Made by a program: the position numbers and the translations under genes. DNA of 64,000 nt, from the NCBI GenBank assembly GCA_009602725.1, contig WELB01000134.1:110834-174833 (forward strand), in the 5' to 3' direction. Under the pieces are notes generated by a model. That model was given only the letters and a program-made list of their open reading frames with translations, had not been told where the DNA came from and ran no database searches. The DNA comes from Spirogloea muscicola (Eukaryota; Streptophyta; Zygnematophyceae; Spirogloeales; Spirogloeaceae). Of this stretch, positions 41,327 through 54,037 are shown in pieces. Each line of letters opens with the position of its first letter. Position 1 is the stretch's first letter.

Positions 41327-41575
41327 TGACCACGGGATGCGCGCGGCCGGGCCGCTGACCGCGCGCCGCGCCTCGCCGGGGCGCGATCCGGGCGCGGGGC
41401 GGCCGCCTCGCTTGATGCGCGCCCGGAGGGGTTTTCTGGCGGCCGGGGTTCGACCACGGGATGGGGAGCCGCTGATTGCGCGGCTCGCCTCGCCGGGGCG
41501 CGCTCCGGGCGCGGGGCGGCCGCTTCGCCTCGGTCCGCGCCCGGGGGGGTTTTCTGCGGCGAACCGCGTCCGGGG
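41327..41575 (+). promoter_or_regulatory. GC-rich tandem repeat in the OGDH upstream region
   Basis: Two ~121-bp direct repeats (41,327-41,447; 41,448-41,570) share gaccacgggatg, cgcctcgccggggcgcg and ggcgcggggcggccgc. The segment is CpG-dense and ends ~50 bp before the proposed OGDH start codon, so it may overlap the promoter or 5' UTR. No TATA box seen. Promoter role is inference from position and composition. Confidence 0.35.
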
Positions 41576-41622
41576 AGGGTGAGTCACCCCGGTCCGGGGG
41601 TGGGGTGGGGGGAACTTTCTAG

Positions 41623-44600
41623 ATGCCTCTCGCGGCCCCTCCCCCCCCCCCGGGGGACGCGGTTCGCCGGCCGGCTGTCGGTGTGGCCCTCCCACCNGCT
41701 GGCGGCCGCTCCCAGCGCAGCCTCCACTCGGCAGCAGGCCTCGGAGCTGGCGCCGCTCGCTTGCCGCCATGGAGAGGCCTTGCCGGCCTTTCCGACCTGC
41801 GGCGCAGCGGGGCCGCTGGGCTGCTCCTTCACAGGAGCTTCCACGAGAGTGGATCGGTGTGACAGCCGCCACCTCCTTGAGACCCATCGAGCTTTGCTTG
41901 CTTCAAGCGTGAATCGCTTATCCAGATTTCAGCATCTGCAGCCACTCGCTTTGATTGGAGGGCCTTCATATACATAAATATGTATTAGCGCATGAGCTCG
42001 CTGTTGCAGAATCCGAAGTAGCAATACTTCATTAAGCGTGGAATCTGTGCTTGTCTGCAGAGGTTCCTTGCAGCACCTACACCGAAAGCTGTGCCGCTTT
42101 CCAAGCTCTCCGACAATTTCCTCGATGGCACGAGCAGCGTGTATCTGGAGGAGCTGCAGGTATCTGTCCCTGCCGTCATGAGAATATTTGAGGGATTTGC
42201 TGGACTTTGCTTCCTTGCACCTTGCTGCACAGCTTATAGTCATGCTTGCATCAGCATCGTAAGCAAGTCAAAGAGTAGCTGGAGCGTAAGTAGCAGAGAT
42301 TCCACAAAGTATTTTGAAACCTTGAGAGCAAGCTGCTGGCTTGCGCTGAGCTGACTCTCACTGTACTCTTGTAGAGAACGTGGGAGGATGATCCGAAGAG
42401 CGTGGATGCGTCGTGGGACCTCTTCTTCCGCAACTTCACCGGCCAGGCTGCTAGCAGGTTGTTATTAACGCGTAATTTTGCGAGTGCATGAAGTCGCAGC
42501 TGCTTGTGCAGGTCTCTTCAATAAGATCATAATCTGCAGATGCCATGTATTGCTCCGAAGACATAGCTAGGTGTTTTTCTGCAAGACAACCAAAGTTGTA
42601 CACTTATCTTACATGGCCAAGCCTATGTATGGATTTATGGAGCTAAATTAGCTGCAATGCACTTTCAGTCAGCATTGACTCCCTTCAAGACTAAGAGAGA
42701 AAGGCTCCTTGCCTCTCTGAGAGACGTGGACTGCATGTTCGCAACTTCACAACAGCTCAGACACCACCTTTTGACTTAGAGTGTTGGATCCCATACACTG
42801 GCAGCCCTGGACTATCAGGCCAGACCATTCAGGAGAGTATGAGGTTGCTGCTTCTGGTCCGAGCCTACCAGGTCAATGGCCACCATAAGGCAAAGCTAGA
42901 CCCGTTGGGCCTGGATCAAAGGACGCCTCCAGTCGACCTGGATCCAGCATTGTACGGCTTCACCGAGGATGACCTTGACCGAGAGTTCTTCCTGGGCACA
43001 TGGCGCATGTCTGGCTTCTTACATGAAAACCGCCCAGTACAAACATTGCGGAGCATCCTGCAGAGGCTTGAACAGGTGTGTGGTGCTATAAGAGCACTTG
43101 TCAACTTGATCACGGAGTGCTTGCATGTCCCAGAAGCTTGCCTAGAGGCAACACCGTGTAGATGCTGAAAATGAATGCTGACCTGCTTGTTGGTGTCTCT
43201 TCAGACGTATTGTGGAACAATTGGGTACGAGTACATGCACATCTCTGATCGCGAGGAGGTCAGTACTATCTGCCTTGTCCTGACTTGAGGATGATATATT
43301 AGGCAGCAGTCAGCGCTGCTGAGGGTGTGGGTGTAGGACCTAGTCTCCACCTCAGTGCTTGTAGCCATAAATGAGTCCAGAGGATCAGGTGGGCCGTCTG
43401 ACGCCGAAGTGCCTCGTCGCGCCAGCGTTGGTGCTGATTGGCAGAAAATGGCTCGCACCTTTCCTCCTCTTAGTTTACATTCGAGTAGTTGTGGAGGCTA
43501 TACTGCTCCAATGTCCAGCCGGAAGACAGAAGTTGTGCAAGTCGCTGCCAGCTCAGTCTACAATCTGGGGCGTCCAAGGCCAGGTGTCTTGGGCAGTATC
43601 TGAGTCCTTGGGTGCTGATCTTCAATGTCGTTCCATGCACCACCACTGCCGCCTTTTATGTGTATTGTGATTGGACAACAGTAGTACTTTGTAGTCTGCC
43701 TTTGTCGTTGGACATCTGTCAGTTACTGACCAGGCTTTAAGGATGACAGGGTGCTACATACATAATAGACAGCCCAAGAATTAGGATCTCTCAAGCTTTT
43801 ACAAAAGGCACTTCAATTTGGATGTTGGTCTGTACAATGCAGTGCAATTGGCTCCGCGAGAAAATTGAGACCTCGATGCCGGGACGGTATGGGAAGAACA
43901 GGAGGGAGGTCATCATGGACCGGCTTATGTGGAGTACAGACTTTGAACAGTTTCTCGCTCAAAAGTGGGGCGCTGCAAAGCGCTTTGGCCTTGAGGGTTG
44001 CGAGACCTTAATCCCTGGGATGAAGGTACGAAATTGATGAGTACTGCTGTTGTAGAGAAACTCATGGCCATCCGAGCATACCTTCACAAGGTTTGAAGTG
44101 CATGTCATTTTGCTCTCGCTGCTGCGTCATACTTTTCCTTTGATTGCAGGAAATGATTGACAAGGCAGCAGATCTTGGAGTAGAGACTGTAGTTTTCGGC
44201 ATGCCACATCGTGGTAGACTCAACGTGCTGGGCAACGTGGTCCGGAAGCCTTTGCGGCAGATATTTTCTGAGTTCTCTGGAGGGATCAAAGCCCCCACCC
44301 TTCAAGCGGATGGATACACAGGTGGGATATTCATAGATCAGGTCAATCAAGTCCTACAAGAAAGAAGGTCCTCTTGCAGTGAGGGTAGTCTTAGTGCTAT
44401 GCAGCTCTGTCGGTGCTCAGAGGCTGTCCAAGGCTGTATGTTGATCAAGCGTGTCATTGCTCCTCAATGAAGGGACTGGTGATGTCAAGTACCATCTGGG
44501 CACGTCCTATGACCGACCGACAAGGACTGGCAAGCATGTCCATCTGTCACTGGTGGCCAACCCAAGCCATCTTGAGGCGGTTGATCCCGTTGTGCTTGGA

Positions 44601-47600
44601 AAGACAAGGGCGAAACAATTCTACTCCAAGGATGACCAGAGGAAGAAAAATCTTGCAGTTTTACTACATGGGGATGGCAGCTTCTCAGGTCAGGAGATGC
44701 TGACTGGTTAGGATAAGCAATGCTGCTCATGTCTTCATTTGAGTGCTTGTGAAGCACTCAAATGCAGCAATCCTGGTGTTGGTTGCCCTATCCCTTTCAG
44801 AGTGGCAATCTCATGCAATTGTTTTTGAGGAAGAGGCTTTCCTCCCGACTCGCTATCTGACAACAGATTGAGCTGCTCGAATCACAGGCCAGGGTGTGGT
44901 GTATGAGACATTCCACCTGAACGACTTGCCAAACTACACAACAGGTGGTACTATACACATTGTTGTCAATAACCAGGTATGCAGACACACTTTGAGGTTG
45001 ACATGTCACACCTCTAAATTGTGATCTGCTGGGATGATGAAGCAAGATCTATACGAAAATAGCATTGCATCTGCTGCTATGCTGAGATGCTGTTTGCGAT
45101 ATGACAGATTCTCCTCTTCTGTCTTCTTTCCAGGTAGCCTTCACCACAGACCCAAGAGATAGCAGGTCTTCCCCATACTGCACAGATGTGGCCAAGGCAC
45201 TGAACGCGCCAATATTCCATGTCAATGGTGATGATGTCGAAGCTGTAGTCAAGTGCTGCGAATTGGCGGCAGAGTGGAGGCAGAAGTTCCACAAGGATGT
45301 TGTCGTGGACATTGTCTGCTACAGAAGGTTTGGGCACAATGAGATTGACGAACCCTCATTCACCCAGCCAAAGATGTATAAGGTACAGCACTTACCAGAA
45401 GGCATGCAAGAAGCTCAGAAGCTCAGCAATCAGCAGATGCAGGAATGTTGGTTGATGCGCTTCAGGAACAAAAGCGAGGATTTCCTTTGGATTGGCTTCC
45501 TGAAGGCTCTTGAACAAGGGAGCTCTGAGCTGTATGTGATTGCTTCTGGCAGGTCATCAAAGACCATCCCACATCCTTGGCACTGTACAAGAAGGAGCTT
45601 GTGAGCATGGGTCAGTTCACAGATGAGGAAATCGAAAAAATGGAGAAGAGGGTCTATGGCATTCTGCAGGAAGAGTACGACAATAGCAAAGACTATGTGC
45701 CTTCCACAAGAGATTGGCTAGCTGCCTACTGGTCTGGATTCAAAAGCCCAGAACAGCTTTCTCGGATACGTAATACTGGGTAAGTGGTGGCCAGATTGGC
45801 TGTCCCTGTTACTTCCTTGTTACTTGTTCTCAAACTTCCAATAAGGGCTTATTTCGGTACTTCAGCGAATCGCAATCCACAGGTGCAAGTCCTAGAGTAT
45901 CACCTTATGAGCATTGGGTGCAGATAGGACACATTGTCAGCGAGTACAACCAGCAGCCATGCAGATTGTGTCACATCCTAGATCTGATTTAGAAAAGTAT
46001 GAAGAAGCTGTCCAGAAAGATATTAGATCCTCTGTATTCAGCAAGCTATTGCAACCTCAGTATGGGTACCTTGAAACTATGTCGGTGATGCAGTGTCAAC
46101 CCCGGTGTGCTGAAGGAGCTTGGAAAGAAGATTACAAGATTGCCTGAGGATATCAAGGCACACAAAGGCATCAAGCGTGTCTATGATGCAAGAGCAAAAA
46201 TGATTGAGACTGAGAAGGTGAACCCTTATGCCATGCATACGAGAGAGACTCGAATGTGTCAATGTAATGTCCATCTTTCCTTAAACAATTCACCTCCTTG
46301 ACCCTGTGCTTGCATCAGGGCATTGACTGGGGTACTGCCGAGGCTCTGGCCTTTGCAACACTGCTTGTGGAGGGGAATCATGTGCGCCTCAGCGGTCAGG
46401 ATGTGGAGCGGGGGACCTTTTCACACCGCCACTCTGTAGTGCATGATCAAGAGATGGATGCTAGATATGTGCCTCTTGACCACGTCATGAATCATCAACC
46501 CACGGATACTTTCACCGTCTCAAACAGGTATTATGCTTACTGCACCCACTTGCAATGCATATCAACCTGCCTGGCTTTGACTTCAACTCTCAGTGTCAGT
46601 TTTATGTTGCCTCCTCCTCTGTGGAGCAGTCATGCGTTCATCATCTGAATGTGCTTCTACAGTATGCTTGAAGAGTAACTGCGAGCTGCTGATGAGCAAT
46701 ATTGTCTTTCAGTTGTGCTCTACTGACATGCCACTGTGACCGCAGTTCCCTGTCTGAGTTTGGGGTTCTTGGATTCGAGCTAGGGTACTCAATGGAGAAC
46801 CCCAACTCGCTGGTCTGCTGGGAAGCTCAATTTGGTGACTTTGCCAATGGAGCTCAGGTGATTTTTGATCAGTTTGTCTGTGCGGGAGAGTCCAAGTGGC
46901 TCCGGCAATCAGGCTTGATCTGCCTGCTTCCTCATGGTTACGACGGCCAGGGGCCGGAGCACTCTTCAGCTCGCCTGGAGCGCTTCTTACAGGTCTGTCA
47001 CATTGGGCATTGTGTGCTCATGTACTAATTGGTCTGGTGGTACGCATCCTCTGTGAGGCACTGTAGAACGATGGCCATGGCCTGACCAACCGGCCATGTC
47101 AAAATGTCATATTCTTACTGAAATGGTTAATGCATCAAGTGGTGTCCCTCATCAGCTGCAATTGTGTGTTACAGATGAGCGATGACAATCCCCAGAAGAT
47201 TCCTGAGATGGATCCAACCCTTCGCAGGCAGATCCAAGAGTGCAATTGGCAGATTGTCAACGTTACCACTCCAGCTAATTACTTTCATGTCCTGCGACGT
47301 CAGGTTGGTTATATCGTTAACCACTATCAGGAGGATGGCGTAGGATTAGATTAGTACTTAACTTTGACCTGGCTCAGCGTCCTCAAGGATTTCATGTTGG
47401 CGTGATTTTGGGAAATTCTCTCAATGATGCACTAATACCTTTCAGTGATGATGCCAAGATGGCCAGGCTCTCTGGGGCTGTTTTTATGTTTAATAAGTAG
47501 ACTCTGTTAGGCAGAGGAAGCACTGTTGCAGGATATTGTGGAAGTTTATGTGTGCGGGCTTTCCTGTGCAGATCCATCGTGACTTCAGGAAGCCTCTTAT

Positions 47601-48527
47601 TGTGATGTCACCCAAGAACCTCTTGAGGCATCCATTGTGCAAGTCGGATCTGACTGAGTTTGACGACACTGGAGGGCACGTGGGTTCTGATAAGCAAGGC
47701 ACAAGGTTCAAGAGACTCATCAAAGATAGTCACACTCACTCTGCCACAGAAGAGGGTATACGACGGGTAGTCTTTTGCTCTGGCAAGGTAAGTCGTAGTC
47801 TTCTGCGAGGAGTTATGCATCTTCCAGAAGTAGCAGTGCATTGTCATTGTCTTAGAGCCAATCTGGATCTCCCAGTGGCCAGATATATTTGTATTAAGAT
47901 GTTGTGCTGACAAAGGTTGACCTTTTCCCCGTGCTCCAGGTATACTATGAGTTGGACGAGATGAGGCAGAAACTGGAAGCAGAGGATGTCGCACTTCTGC
48001 GTGTGGAGCAGCTCTGCCCCTTGCCATACGACCTATTCATGCGCGAGCTGAAGCGTTACCCAAGTGATCTTGACTTACTTCCCTCTGCTTGTGGCTTGCT
48101 TAGCATTTTGTGGTTATCAATGCTTCTGCTAAAATTGAGCAGTTTGTTTACACAAATGAATCTTCTCCATTAGTAGTGCCTTTATTCAGATCAGGCACGT
48201 ACGCTTACCAGCCATGTCTGCTGTCAATGGTCACTGCTGCTCAGCATGCAACTCTTACCAGACTCATCACACCTGTTACTTTAATGTGTGATTGCAGATG
48301 CGGAAGTTGTCTGGACTCAGGAGGAGCCAATGAACATGGGTGCATGGAGTTATATTGCTCCTCGCATGGCCACTGCCATGAGGGCCACTGGACGTGGCGC
48401 ATACGAGGACCTGAAGTACATCGGAAGGCCTCCATCGGCTTCAACAGCCACAGGCTTTGCTGCCCAGCACAAAGAGGAGCAGAAGGAGCTGGTAATCAAG
48501 ACCTTCCAGAAAGAGGAGATTATGTGA
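41623..48527 (+). CDS. OGDH: 2-oxoglutarate dehydrogenase E1 component, mitochondrial (18 exons, 1,051 aa)
   Basis: Thiamine-diphosphate E1 subunit that decarboxylates 2-oxoglutarate in the TCA cycle. Exons: 41623-41856, 42061-42159, 42375-42457, 42805-43075, 43205-43258, 43843-44025, 44150-44321, 44473-44688, 44888-44976, 45134-45382, 45553-45779, 46094-46217, 46319-46527, 46746-46992, 47175-47303, 47572-47787, 47940-48063, 48298-48527; all GT/AG, phases continuous, no stop. Landmarks: Arg-rich presequence ending [38 protein letters not shown]; ThDP motif from HGDGSF (~residue 432) to VNNQ (~466); [45 protein letters not shown]-terminal ATGFAAQH. Length is close to plant E1 (~1,020 aa). The start exon is the weakest part: it holds an unknown base at 41,697 and its first 25 residues are proline-rich, so initiation could be elsewhere; its phase and presequence features fit exon 2. 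Confidence 0.95.
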
Positions 48528-49662
48528 TGATGGCTTCCTGCATTGTTTCTAGGGTCAAGAGAGCAGTACAATCCTGTACAGCAGAGCTGGAATGCCAGAC
48601 GGGTACATAGGAGGTCCATGCATGCATGCGATAAGTGTACATTGCTAGGCTTGGTTTATTGGAGATGCCTATTAAGGGAATGAAGACACTATCATATACA
48701 TCTGTGCACCAAGCAGCGTCGCCTGGATTATCAGCGTGGCACGCGAAGAGGCAGAATCTTCGTTGGCAAGCTTGCATGGTAGGACATGGTGGTCCATGGC
48801 TGCAAGTGTATGACGCTCTCGCCTGACAGCAGCTTGGTACTGGCACATTGTAGATGTGTAATGGGTATTGTATTTTTTTCTAATCACTGGTGGGGAGGAT
48901 AGAGGAAGTGTAGATACGAGCAGAATAGAAAGCCTTAATTTCATGAGATATTTGCAGATGAAATGAATGATCATGCCATTGTTGTTATAACAGCCTCTAG
49001 CAGATTTGTCAGATTGATGATGCGATATCTATATTGCATAGTAGTGCAAGCCTCTTTGTGTTTGTCTCTTAATGTTAAGCTTAGTAGCCTGACAGCACAA
49101 TTGACAAAGTTCGTCTGCAATACCTAATTGCCTTGTATCTTGATTTCTACTTCTATTCATGATAACTCCAATATGAATAAAAGTTTCCGCTTTAATTTTC
49201 TGCTAGATTATCTTTCTTATTTCTTATTTCCTCAAGGTGTGCCAGTCTTTATCTCATGACTTTTGCACAACTTACTCAGTCAAAGATTTGGAGTAAAAGC
49301 AGTCTGACCTTTGTATGTCGGCTTCACAAACCAAGGCCTTGTGATGTGTGGGGCACTCGTCTGCCTGGTGTGGTCTACTGTCCTGCACTACTTGCCTGGG
49401 CTGGCGAAGTATGGGAGTCTGTAGAGGCCAGCATGCAGCATGTGTGGCAAACTTGCACGGTCAAAAATGACATGTATAAGGTTTTGCTAATAGGGCTCAA
49501 GCGGCGCGCCAATTGCACCTTCTAAGGAGTATGTCACCTATGCTAAGTAGACACAATCTACCCACATTGAATTCATGATGGAAGGAGCGTATAGGACTAC
49601 TGTTAGCACTAAATCAATGACGGTCGAGGTGACCGAGGATAAGAGTAGTGGCCCCCACTGCT
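48528..49662. other. Convergent intergenic region (OGDH and USP 3' flanks)
   Basis: AT-richer than the coding parts. A possible poly(A) signal, aataaa, lies at about 49,176, ~650 bp after the OGDH stop. No gene or shared repeat found. Confidence 0.4.
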
Positions 49663-51973
49663 TCACCACTTCAATGGCACAGAGGATGACCGCTGCAAGG
49701 GGAGTGCCGACTTGGCCGACCGCTGCGGCTGCAGCGCTGGCCTGGCCGCGCCGGTGGGGGTTTCGCCAAGCACACTGTCATCCTCCTCCTGCAGGGACAT
49801 GAGCCCAGACACACGTAAGCCTGCCCTGGCGCCGCCGTCACCGTGATCAAGCTCGCTGGCCTCTCGGACGTCAATGCTCTGCCGCATGCTGAACCAGAGC
49901 TCGTCCTTGGGGCCACCAGCCTCATCCATGTCCGCCGACAGCGCTTTGTTGCGGAACGTTGTCAGCCGGTAGGCCGACCCCGTCAGGTCGCCAGAGGACC
50001 GGCCCCCCGTGCTGCTGTCCGAGGACGAGGACGGCGGCGAATCGCAGCCAGTCGCATCGCCTCCGCTGCTCCTGTATGGCTGCTCCCGTGGGCTGGAGCT
50101 CGCTGAGTGCTCCGGCGAGAGCATTGCGCGGGTAAATTGTTCAGCTGCGCACGCATAAGCAGGTGCCCCAGCGTCAGTTTGGGAAGCCTGTGCGGATGAG
50201 CGCAATCTGAGGCATGAGATTTAGTGTCATGAGTGGCACCGGACTCCTTCTTGGCAGGCAATATGAGCCAAAGCGCAGCGGGCACACACCCTCGAGCTGG
50301 TGACTTCTGAGGCCCCCCCCGCGCGCACCCTCCTGGCAGACCACAGCCCCACCAGGCCCGAGCACGACGAATGCGCAGCAATCTGGCCGGTGCTTGGCAA
50401 CATGCGACAGCTTTATTCCAAGCTTGCTGCACAGAACTTGCTCCAGCCCATCAACAAGCCACTCCTCCAAACTCTCATGTTGTAAGTCAATTCACCGATA
50501 TCTGTTTATGATAAAGCCAGAGTCCAATCAAAGTTGCACGGCAGCATGATCTGGCAGTCTGAGCCTGCACAAACTTGCAGCTCTGTCCAGGCGTACCTCC
50601 TGCCAAAGAGGGTCTGCGTCCGTTTCAGGAAGGAGGGGGCGCGTGTGGCCACGAGCATTGTCGCCCTCGCAGCTTGCAGCTCCTCCAGGACGCCCTGGGC
50701 CACGTTGTCAGTCAGCCGCACCTTTGTGGTTGTTGAGACCTGGTGCCGCCAGAGGCCCCACCGCGGCCACATCAGATTGATCAGAGGCTGCTGCCACCGT
50801 CAGCACCGGTCACACGCATGCCACCGTGCCTCTCTTTTCTCCAAGGCCTCCCCCTCTCTTCTCCAGTTCACAGTCCACAGTTCCTCACCCACCGCCCCTC
50901 TGATGATGCCCCGGCCAGTGCGCCGCTCATTTTCTCACCCCATCTCTTACTGTCCCGCTTTATTACCTCTCCCCCTTGTCTCTCTCCTCACTCTCCTTTC
51001 TCCATTTTCTGAGCCTCTCTCGTCCTCCCTCCTCTGCACCACTCCCTTGTCTCACGTACCACATGCCTTGCTTCCCCAACTCTCACCCTCTGCATCTCTC
51101 TCTTGCTCTGCTTGCTCCTCTGTCTCCCTGTCTACTTTGGTAACTCCTCCTCCTTGTACCCATAATGAAGATGAGGCCGTGCGCCTTACCTTGAAGTTGT
51201 CACATGTGAGTCGGAGGCTGTCCATGTAGGGCAGCACTAGGGTATCATTGGGGCCACTCTTCTTCGGGCTGCTGGCTCCACGTCCTGTTGATGGCAACGC
51301 AGCACAGCCTGTGCATACTTAGGTCTGCTTTTGCAAGTCTTCCCAGGTCGAAATGCAGGCTGCCAGACAGATACAATGTCAACAACGGGAGTTGTTGGTG
51401 GGGAGCCACCTTTCTCGTGTGCATACGCACGGGAAAGATGGAGAGAGAGAGAGGGAGGGCGGAGGAGGAGAGGGAAGAAGGGAGAATGGGTGCACAGAAG
51501 ACCACCGAAGACCACCAGCATGACAGGAGCACCACCCTGATCACCTAGAAAAGGCTGGGCCCAAGCTTGCATTGCTCGAGTGGTGCTATTGAGAGATCTG
51601 GAAAACCAATGAGGCGTGGCAAGAATGCGAGCCGGTCGATCGGCAACGAGGAGGGTGCGGCAGTGAGAAGGCGTCGGGAGAAATCGAGAGGAATCGGATC
51701 AACGCTTTTCTGGCCTCTTCGGATATCGGTCATCCTCTTTTCTGGGCTGGCCAACCACAAGCCATCGCCCTCCACTGCTAAAGTCCATCTTCTTCATCGG
51801 AAGGAGGGCAGAGAGGACGGAGGGAGGTGGGGGCGCTCACGATTGGGCGGCGCGGCGTAGAGGAGCACCAGGCTCGCCTCGTCGGCGTCGCAGGCTCTGT
51901 CCAGGGCCCACTCCACCGCGCTGCGGTCCAACGCCTCGTCGCCGGTCAGCAGGACCACCACCCGCTCCGCCAT
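49663..51973 (-). CDS. Universal stress protein (USP) domain protein 1 (5 exons, 331 aa)
   Basis: Exons on the minus strand: 51973-51841, 51284-51190, 50739-50597, 50471-50329, 50144-49663; GT/AG borders, phases 1,0,2,1, no stop. USP domain (alpha/beta, adenine-nucleotide-binding-like fold): first strand and helix MAERVVVLLTGDEALDRSAV, EWALDRACDADEASLVLLYA; middle VRLTDNVAQGVLEELQAARA, TMLVATRAPSFLKR; last strand VAKHRPDCCAFVVLGPGGAV. The C-terminal ~180 residues are Ser-rich (SPPSSSSDSSTGGRSSGD) with the conserved-looking block FRNKALSADMDE and FSMRQSIDV; no kinase follows. Plant USP domains often precede a kinase or U-box, but here the protein ends in the Ser-rich tail. The ATG at 51,971-51,973 is the first in frame. 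Intron 1 is 556 nt; intron 2 is pyrimidine-rich. Partner of the gene at 62.2-64.0 kb. Confidence 0.8.
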
Positions 51974-52302
51974 GCCCACCCCGCCACCACAGCGCCCAAC
52001 ACTCCTTCTGCAAAGGCCTCCGCCGCCACTCCCGACAAAGCCCAACAAGCCCTTTGACGCGTCGACGCTGCGGCGCAAAACACTGGCACTGGCAGAGGCT
52101 CGACGGCCGTGCTGGTTGGGGAGAGGATCGGCCAAGTGGGGGGCTTAAGGTGTGCCGCGGCGGGGAAGGCCGGGGGAGAATGGGGGGCGGCCGCCGAGAA
52201 AGTGGTCCTTCTCCAGGGGCCTGTCCTCATCCCCCCGCCATCCGGGGAGGGGCCTCAGACCCATCCGCTCCGCCTCACCCGCCTCTCGCTCTCTGGGGCG
52301 TA

Positions 52303-52303
52303 C

Positions 52304-52381
<78 letters not shown>

Positions 52382-52390
52382 TCTCTCTCT
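52303..52390 (+). repeat. (CT)n microsatellite
   Basis: About 80 nt of ctctct with a few ccct interruptions, ending in tttttt just before the gap; upstream of the USP gene 1 start on the opposite strand. Confidence 0.95.
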
Positions 52391-52396
52391 TTTTTT

Positions 52397-52685
52397 NNNN
52401 NNNNNNNNNNNNNNNNNNNNNNNNNNNNNNNNNNNNNNNNNNNNNNNNNNNNNNNNNNNNNNNNNNNNNNNNNNNNNNNNNNNNNNNNNNNNNNNNNNNN
52501 NNNNNNNNNNNNNNNNNNNNNNNNNNNNNNNNNNNNNNNNNNNNNNNNNNNNNNNNNNNNNNNNNNNNNNNNNNNNNNNNNNNNNNNNNNNNNNNNNNNN
52601 NNNNNNNNNNNNNNNNNNNNNNNNNNNNNNNNNNNNNNNNNNNNNNNNNNNNNNNNNNNNNNNNNNNNNNNNNNNNNNNNNNNNN
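52397..52685. other. Assembly gap (N)
   Basis: About 289 N following the CT microsatellite, probably caused by it. Confidence 0.99.
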
Positions 52686-52867
52686 GGCAGGGGAGGGGCT
52701 CCAGGCGCCCACCCGCGGCGCGCGGGGAGGGGGGGCGGCGCCCCCGGGGAGGGGGGGAGGAGGGAGGGCGGGGAGCGGGCGTGATCTGGCAGGTTGCTTC
52801 CTCCCTGTTGGGCCCCCCCCGGCAGATAGCTCCAGGAGTTTTAAGCAGGATCCCAGGGACCCTATAG

Positions 52868-53038
52868 GAGGCGGTTCGATTCCCTTTGTCCGCATTGAAA
52901 TACAGAATAACATGAGACTAAGTCCTAAATCTTAGATTTCTCGTCAACTTTTTGAAAGTGTTTGGCAGATTCAAGAACTGACTCCTAAACAAAAAACATT
53001 AGTTTGGGAAACTTCAAGAATAAAATCACTCTTACCCC
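52868..53038 (+). other. AT-rich coding-like fragment of foreign character
   Basis: A sharply AT-rich block inside GC-rich flanks. One frame reads FVRIEIQNNMRLSPKS, a TAG stop, then ISRQLFESVWQIQELTPKQK and TLVWETSRIKSLL, with A/T-ending codons unlike the nuclear genes here. This looks like a piece of organellar or transferred coding DNA, but I do not recognise the protein. Confidence 0.3.
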
Positions 53039-53284
53039 ACCCCCCGGGAAGGTATCTGTTGAAAACTCCTGGATGCACCTGGCACTGCGGCAGCATCAAC
53101 AGAGCACAGGTACCACGTGCGCCGCGTGCCTACCTGCGTGGGACCCCCCCGCCCCCAGGACGAGGCTTGTGTAGTCGCCACGTGGTAGGTTGTCGTGGCG
53201 CATGTGCGTCATGTAGCTTCGAGCCGGGGCGTTCGCCGCTCGCCACGTGCTCGCCCCACGCCGTACACTGCGGCAGTGCTCAAC

Positions 53285-54000
53285 GAGCGCGAGAGAGAGA
53301 AGGCGCGCGGGGCGCATGAAATGAAAGGGAGGCCAATTCAAGCCAGTACATTGTTCAGGCGAGTCCGGAGAGAGAGAGTGTGAGAGTTTTTCTTAGCGCT
53401 TCCCCCTGGCCCTTCTCGTGCTTTCTTTGGCTTGGGATATTGTCCATTCTTTTTGGGCTGGCTTTGCCAGCCACTCTTCTCTATGGGCGACCACATTCTT
53501 CTCGTACTTTGTTCATTCTTTTCTGGGCTGGTTTTTCCAGCCCCTATCCTCAATGGGCGTGCAATGGGCGTGCACTTTCGAGTTTAGCCAGCCCCTATCC
53601 TCAATGGGCGAGACCTTCTTTCGAGAAAGAGCTCGCCCATTGAGGATGGGGGCTGGAAAAACCAGCCCAAAACAGAACAAAGTACGCGAAGAAATTCGTG
53701 TATTTGAAACAAACGAAGGCCAAATGGCCAAGTACGAAGGCAAGCACATCTAAGACCTACATAACCTACAGCAGAATGACCCGCTCAGTAACCGCGGGTA
53801 CACAACATAGAAGGGGGCCAGGGGAAGCGCCTTCTTTCCCCCTACAGCAGCGGTGGCGGGGAGCTCGTGGAACAAGAAGAAAGTGCGCGCCCATAGAAGA
53901 AGTGGCACTCCCAATGGGGGCAAGGGCTGCGAAAAGCCAGCCCAAAAAGAATTCACAAAGGTTCAGAGGGGCCTAAGAGCGGTGAGCAGCTACAAAGGGG
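53285..54000. mobile_element. Cluster of LINE 3' ends in both orientations
   Basis: 53,285-53,370 (-): subfamily E terminus (ggggcgcatgaaatgaaagg). 53,390-53,610 (+): two B-type ends with hairpins at 53,455 and 53,525 and a third partial one. 53,628-53,690 (-): mirror-image end (gctcgcccattgaggatggg, ggctggaaaaaccagccc), making a local palindrome around 53,615. 53,693-53,805 (-): subfamily C UTR. 53,810-53,970 (-): B-type UTR with hairpin aagggctgcgaaaagccagc. Confidence 0.6.
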
Positions 54001-54037
54001 CCTGAGGATGCTATGGTAAAACCGGGGGAGGATGGAT

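Noticed and set aside
43259-43842. Separate small genes inside OGDH introns (for example 43,371-43,670)
   Set aside because: Flanking exons splice in phase across the region, and the intron frames have no protein features.
50830-51180. Ser/Pro/Leu-rich protein on the plus strand
   Set aside because: It is the pyrimidine-rich intron 2 of the minus-strand USP gene read in the wrong direction.
52860-52890. Possible tRNA T-arm (ggttcgattcc)
   Set aside because: Flanking bases do not form the T stem, and no D or anticodon arm is found upstream.
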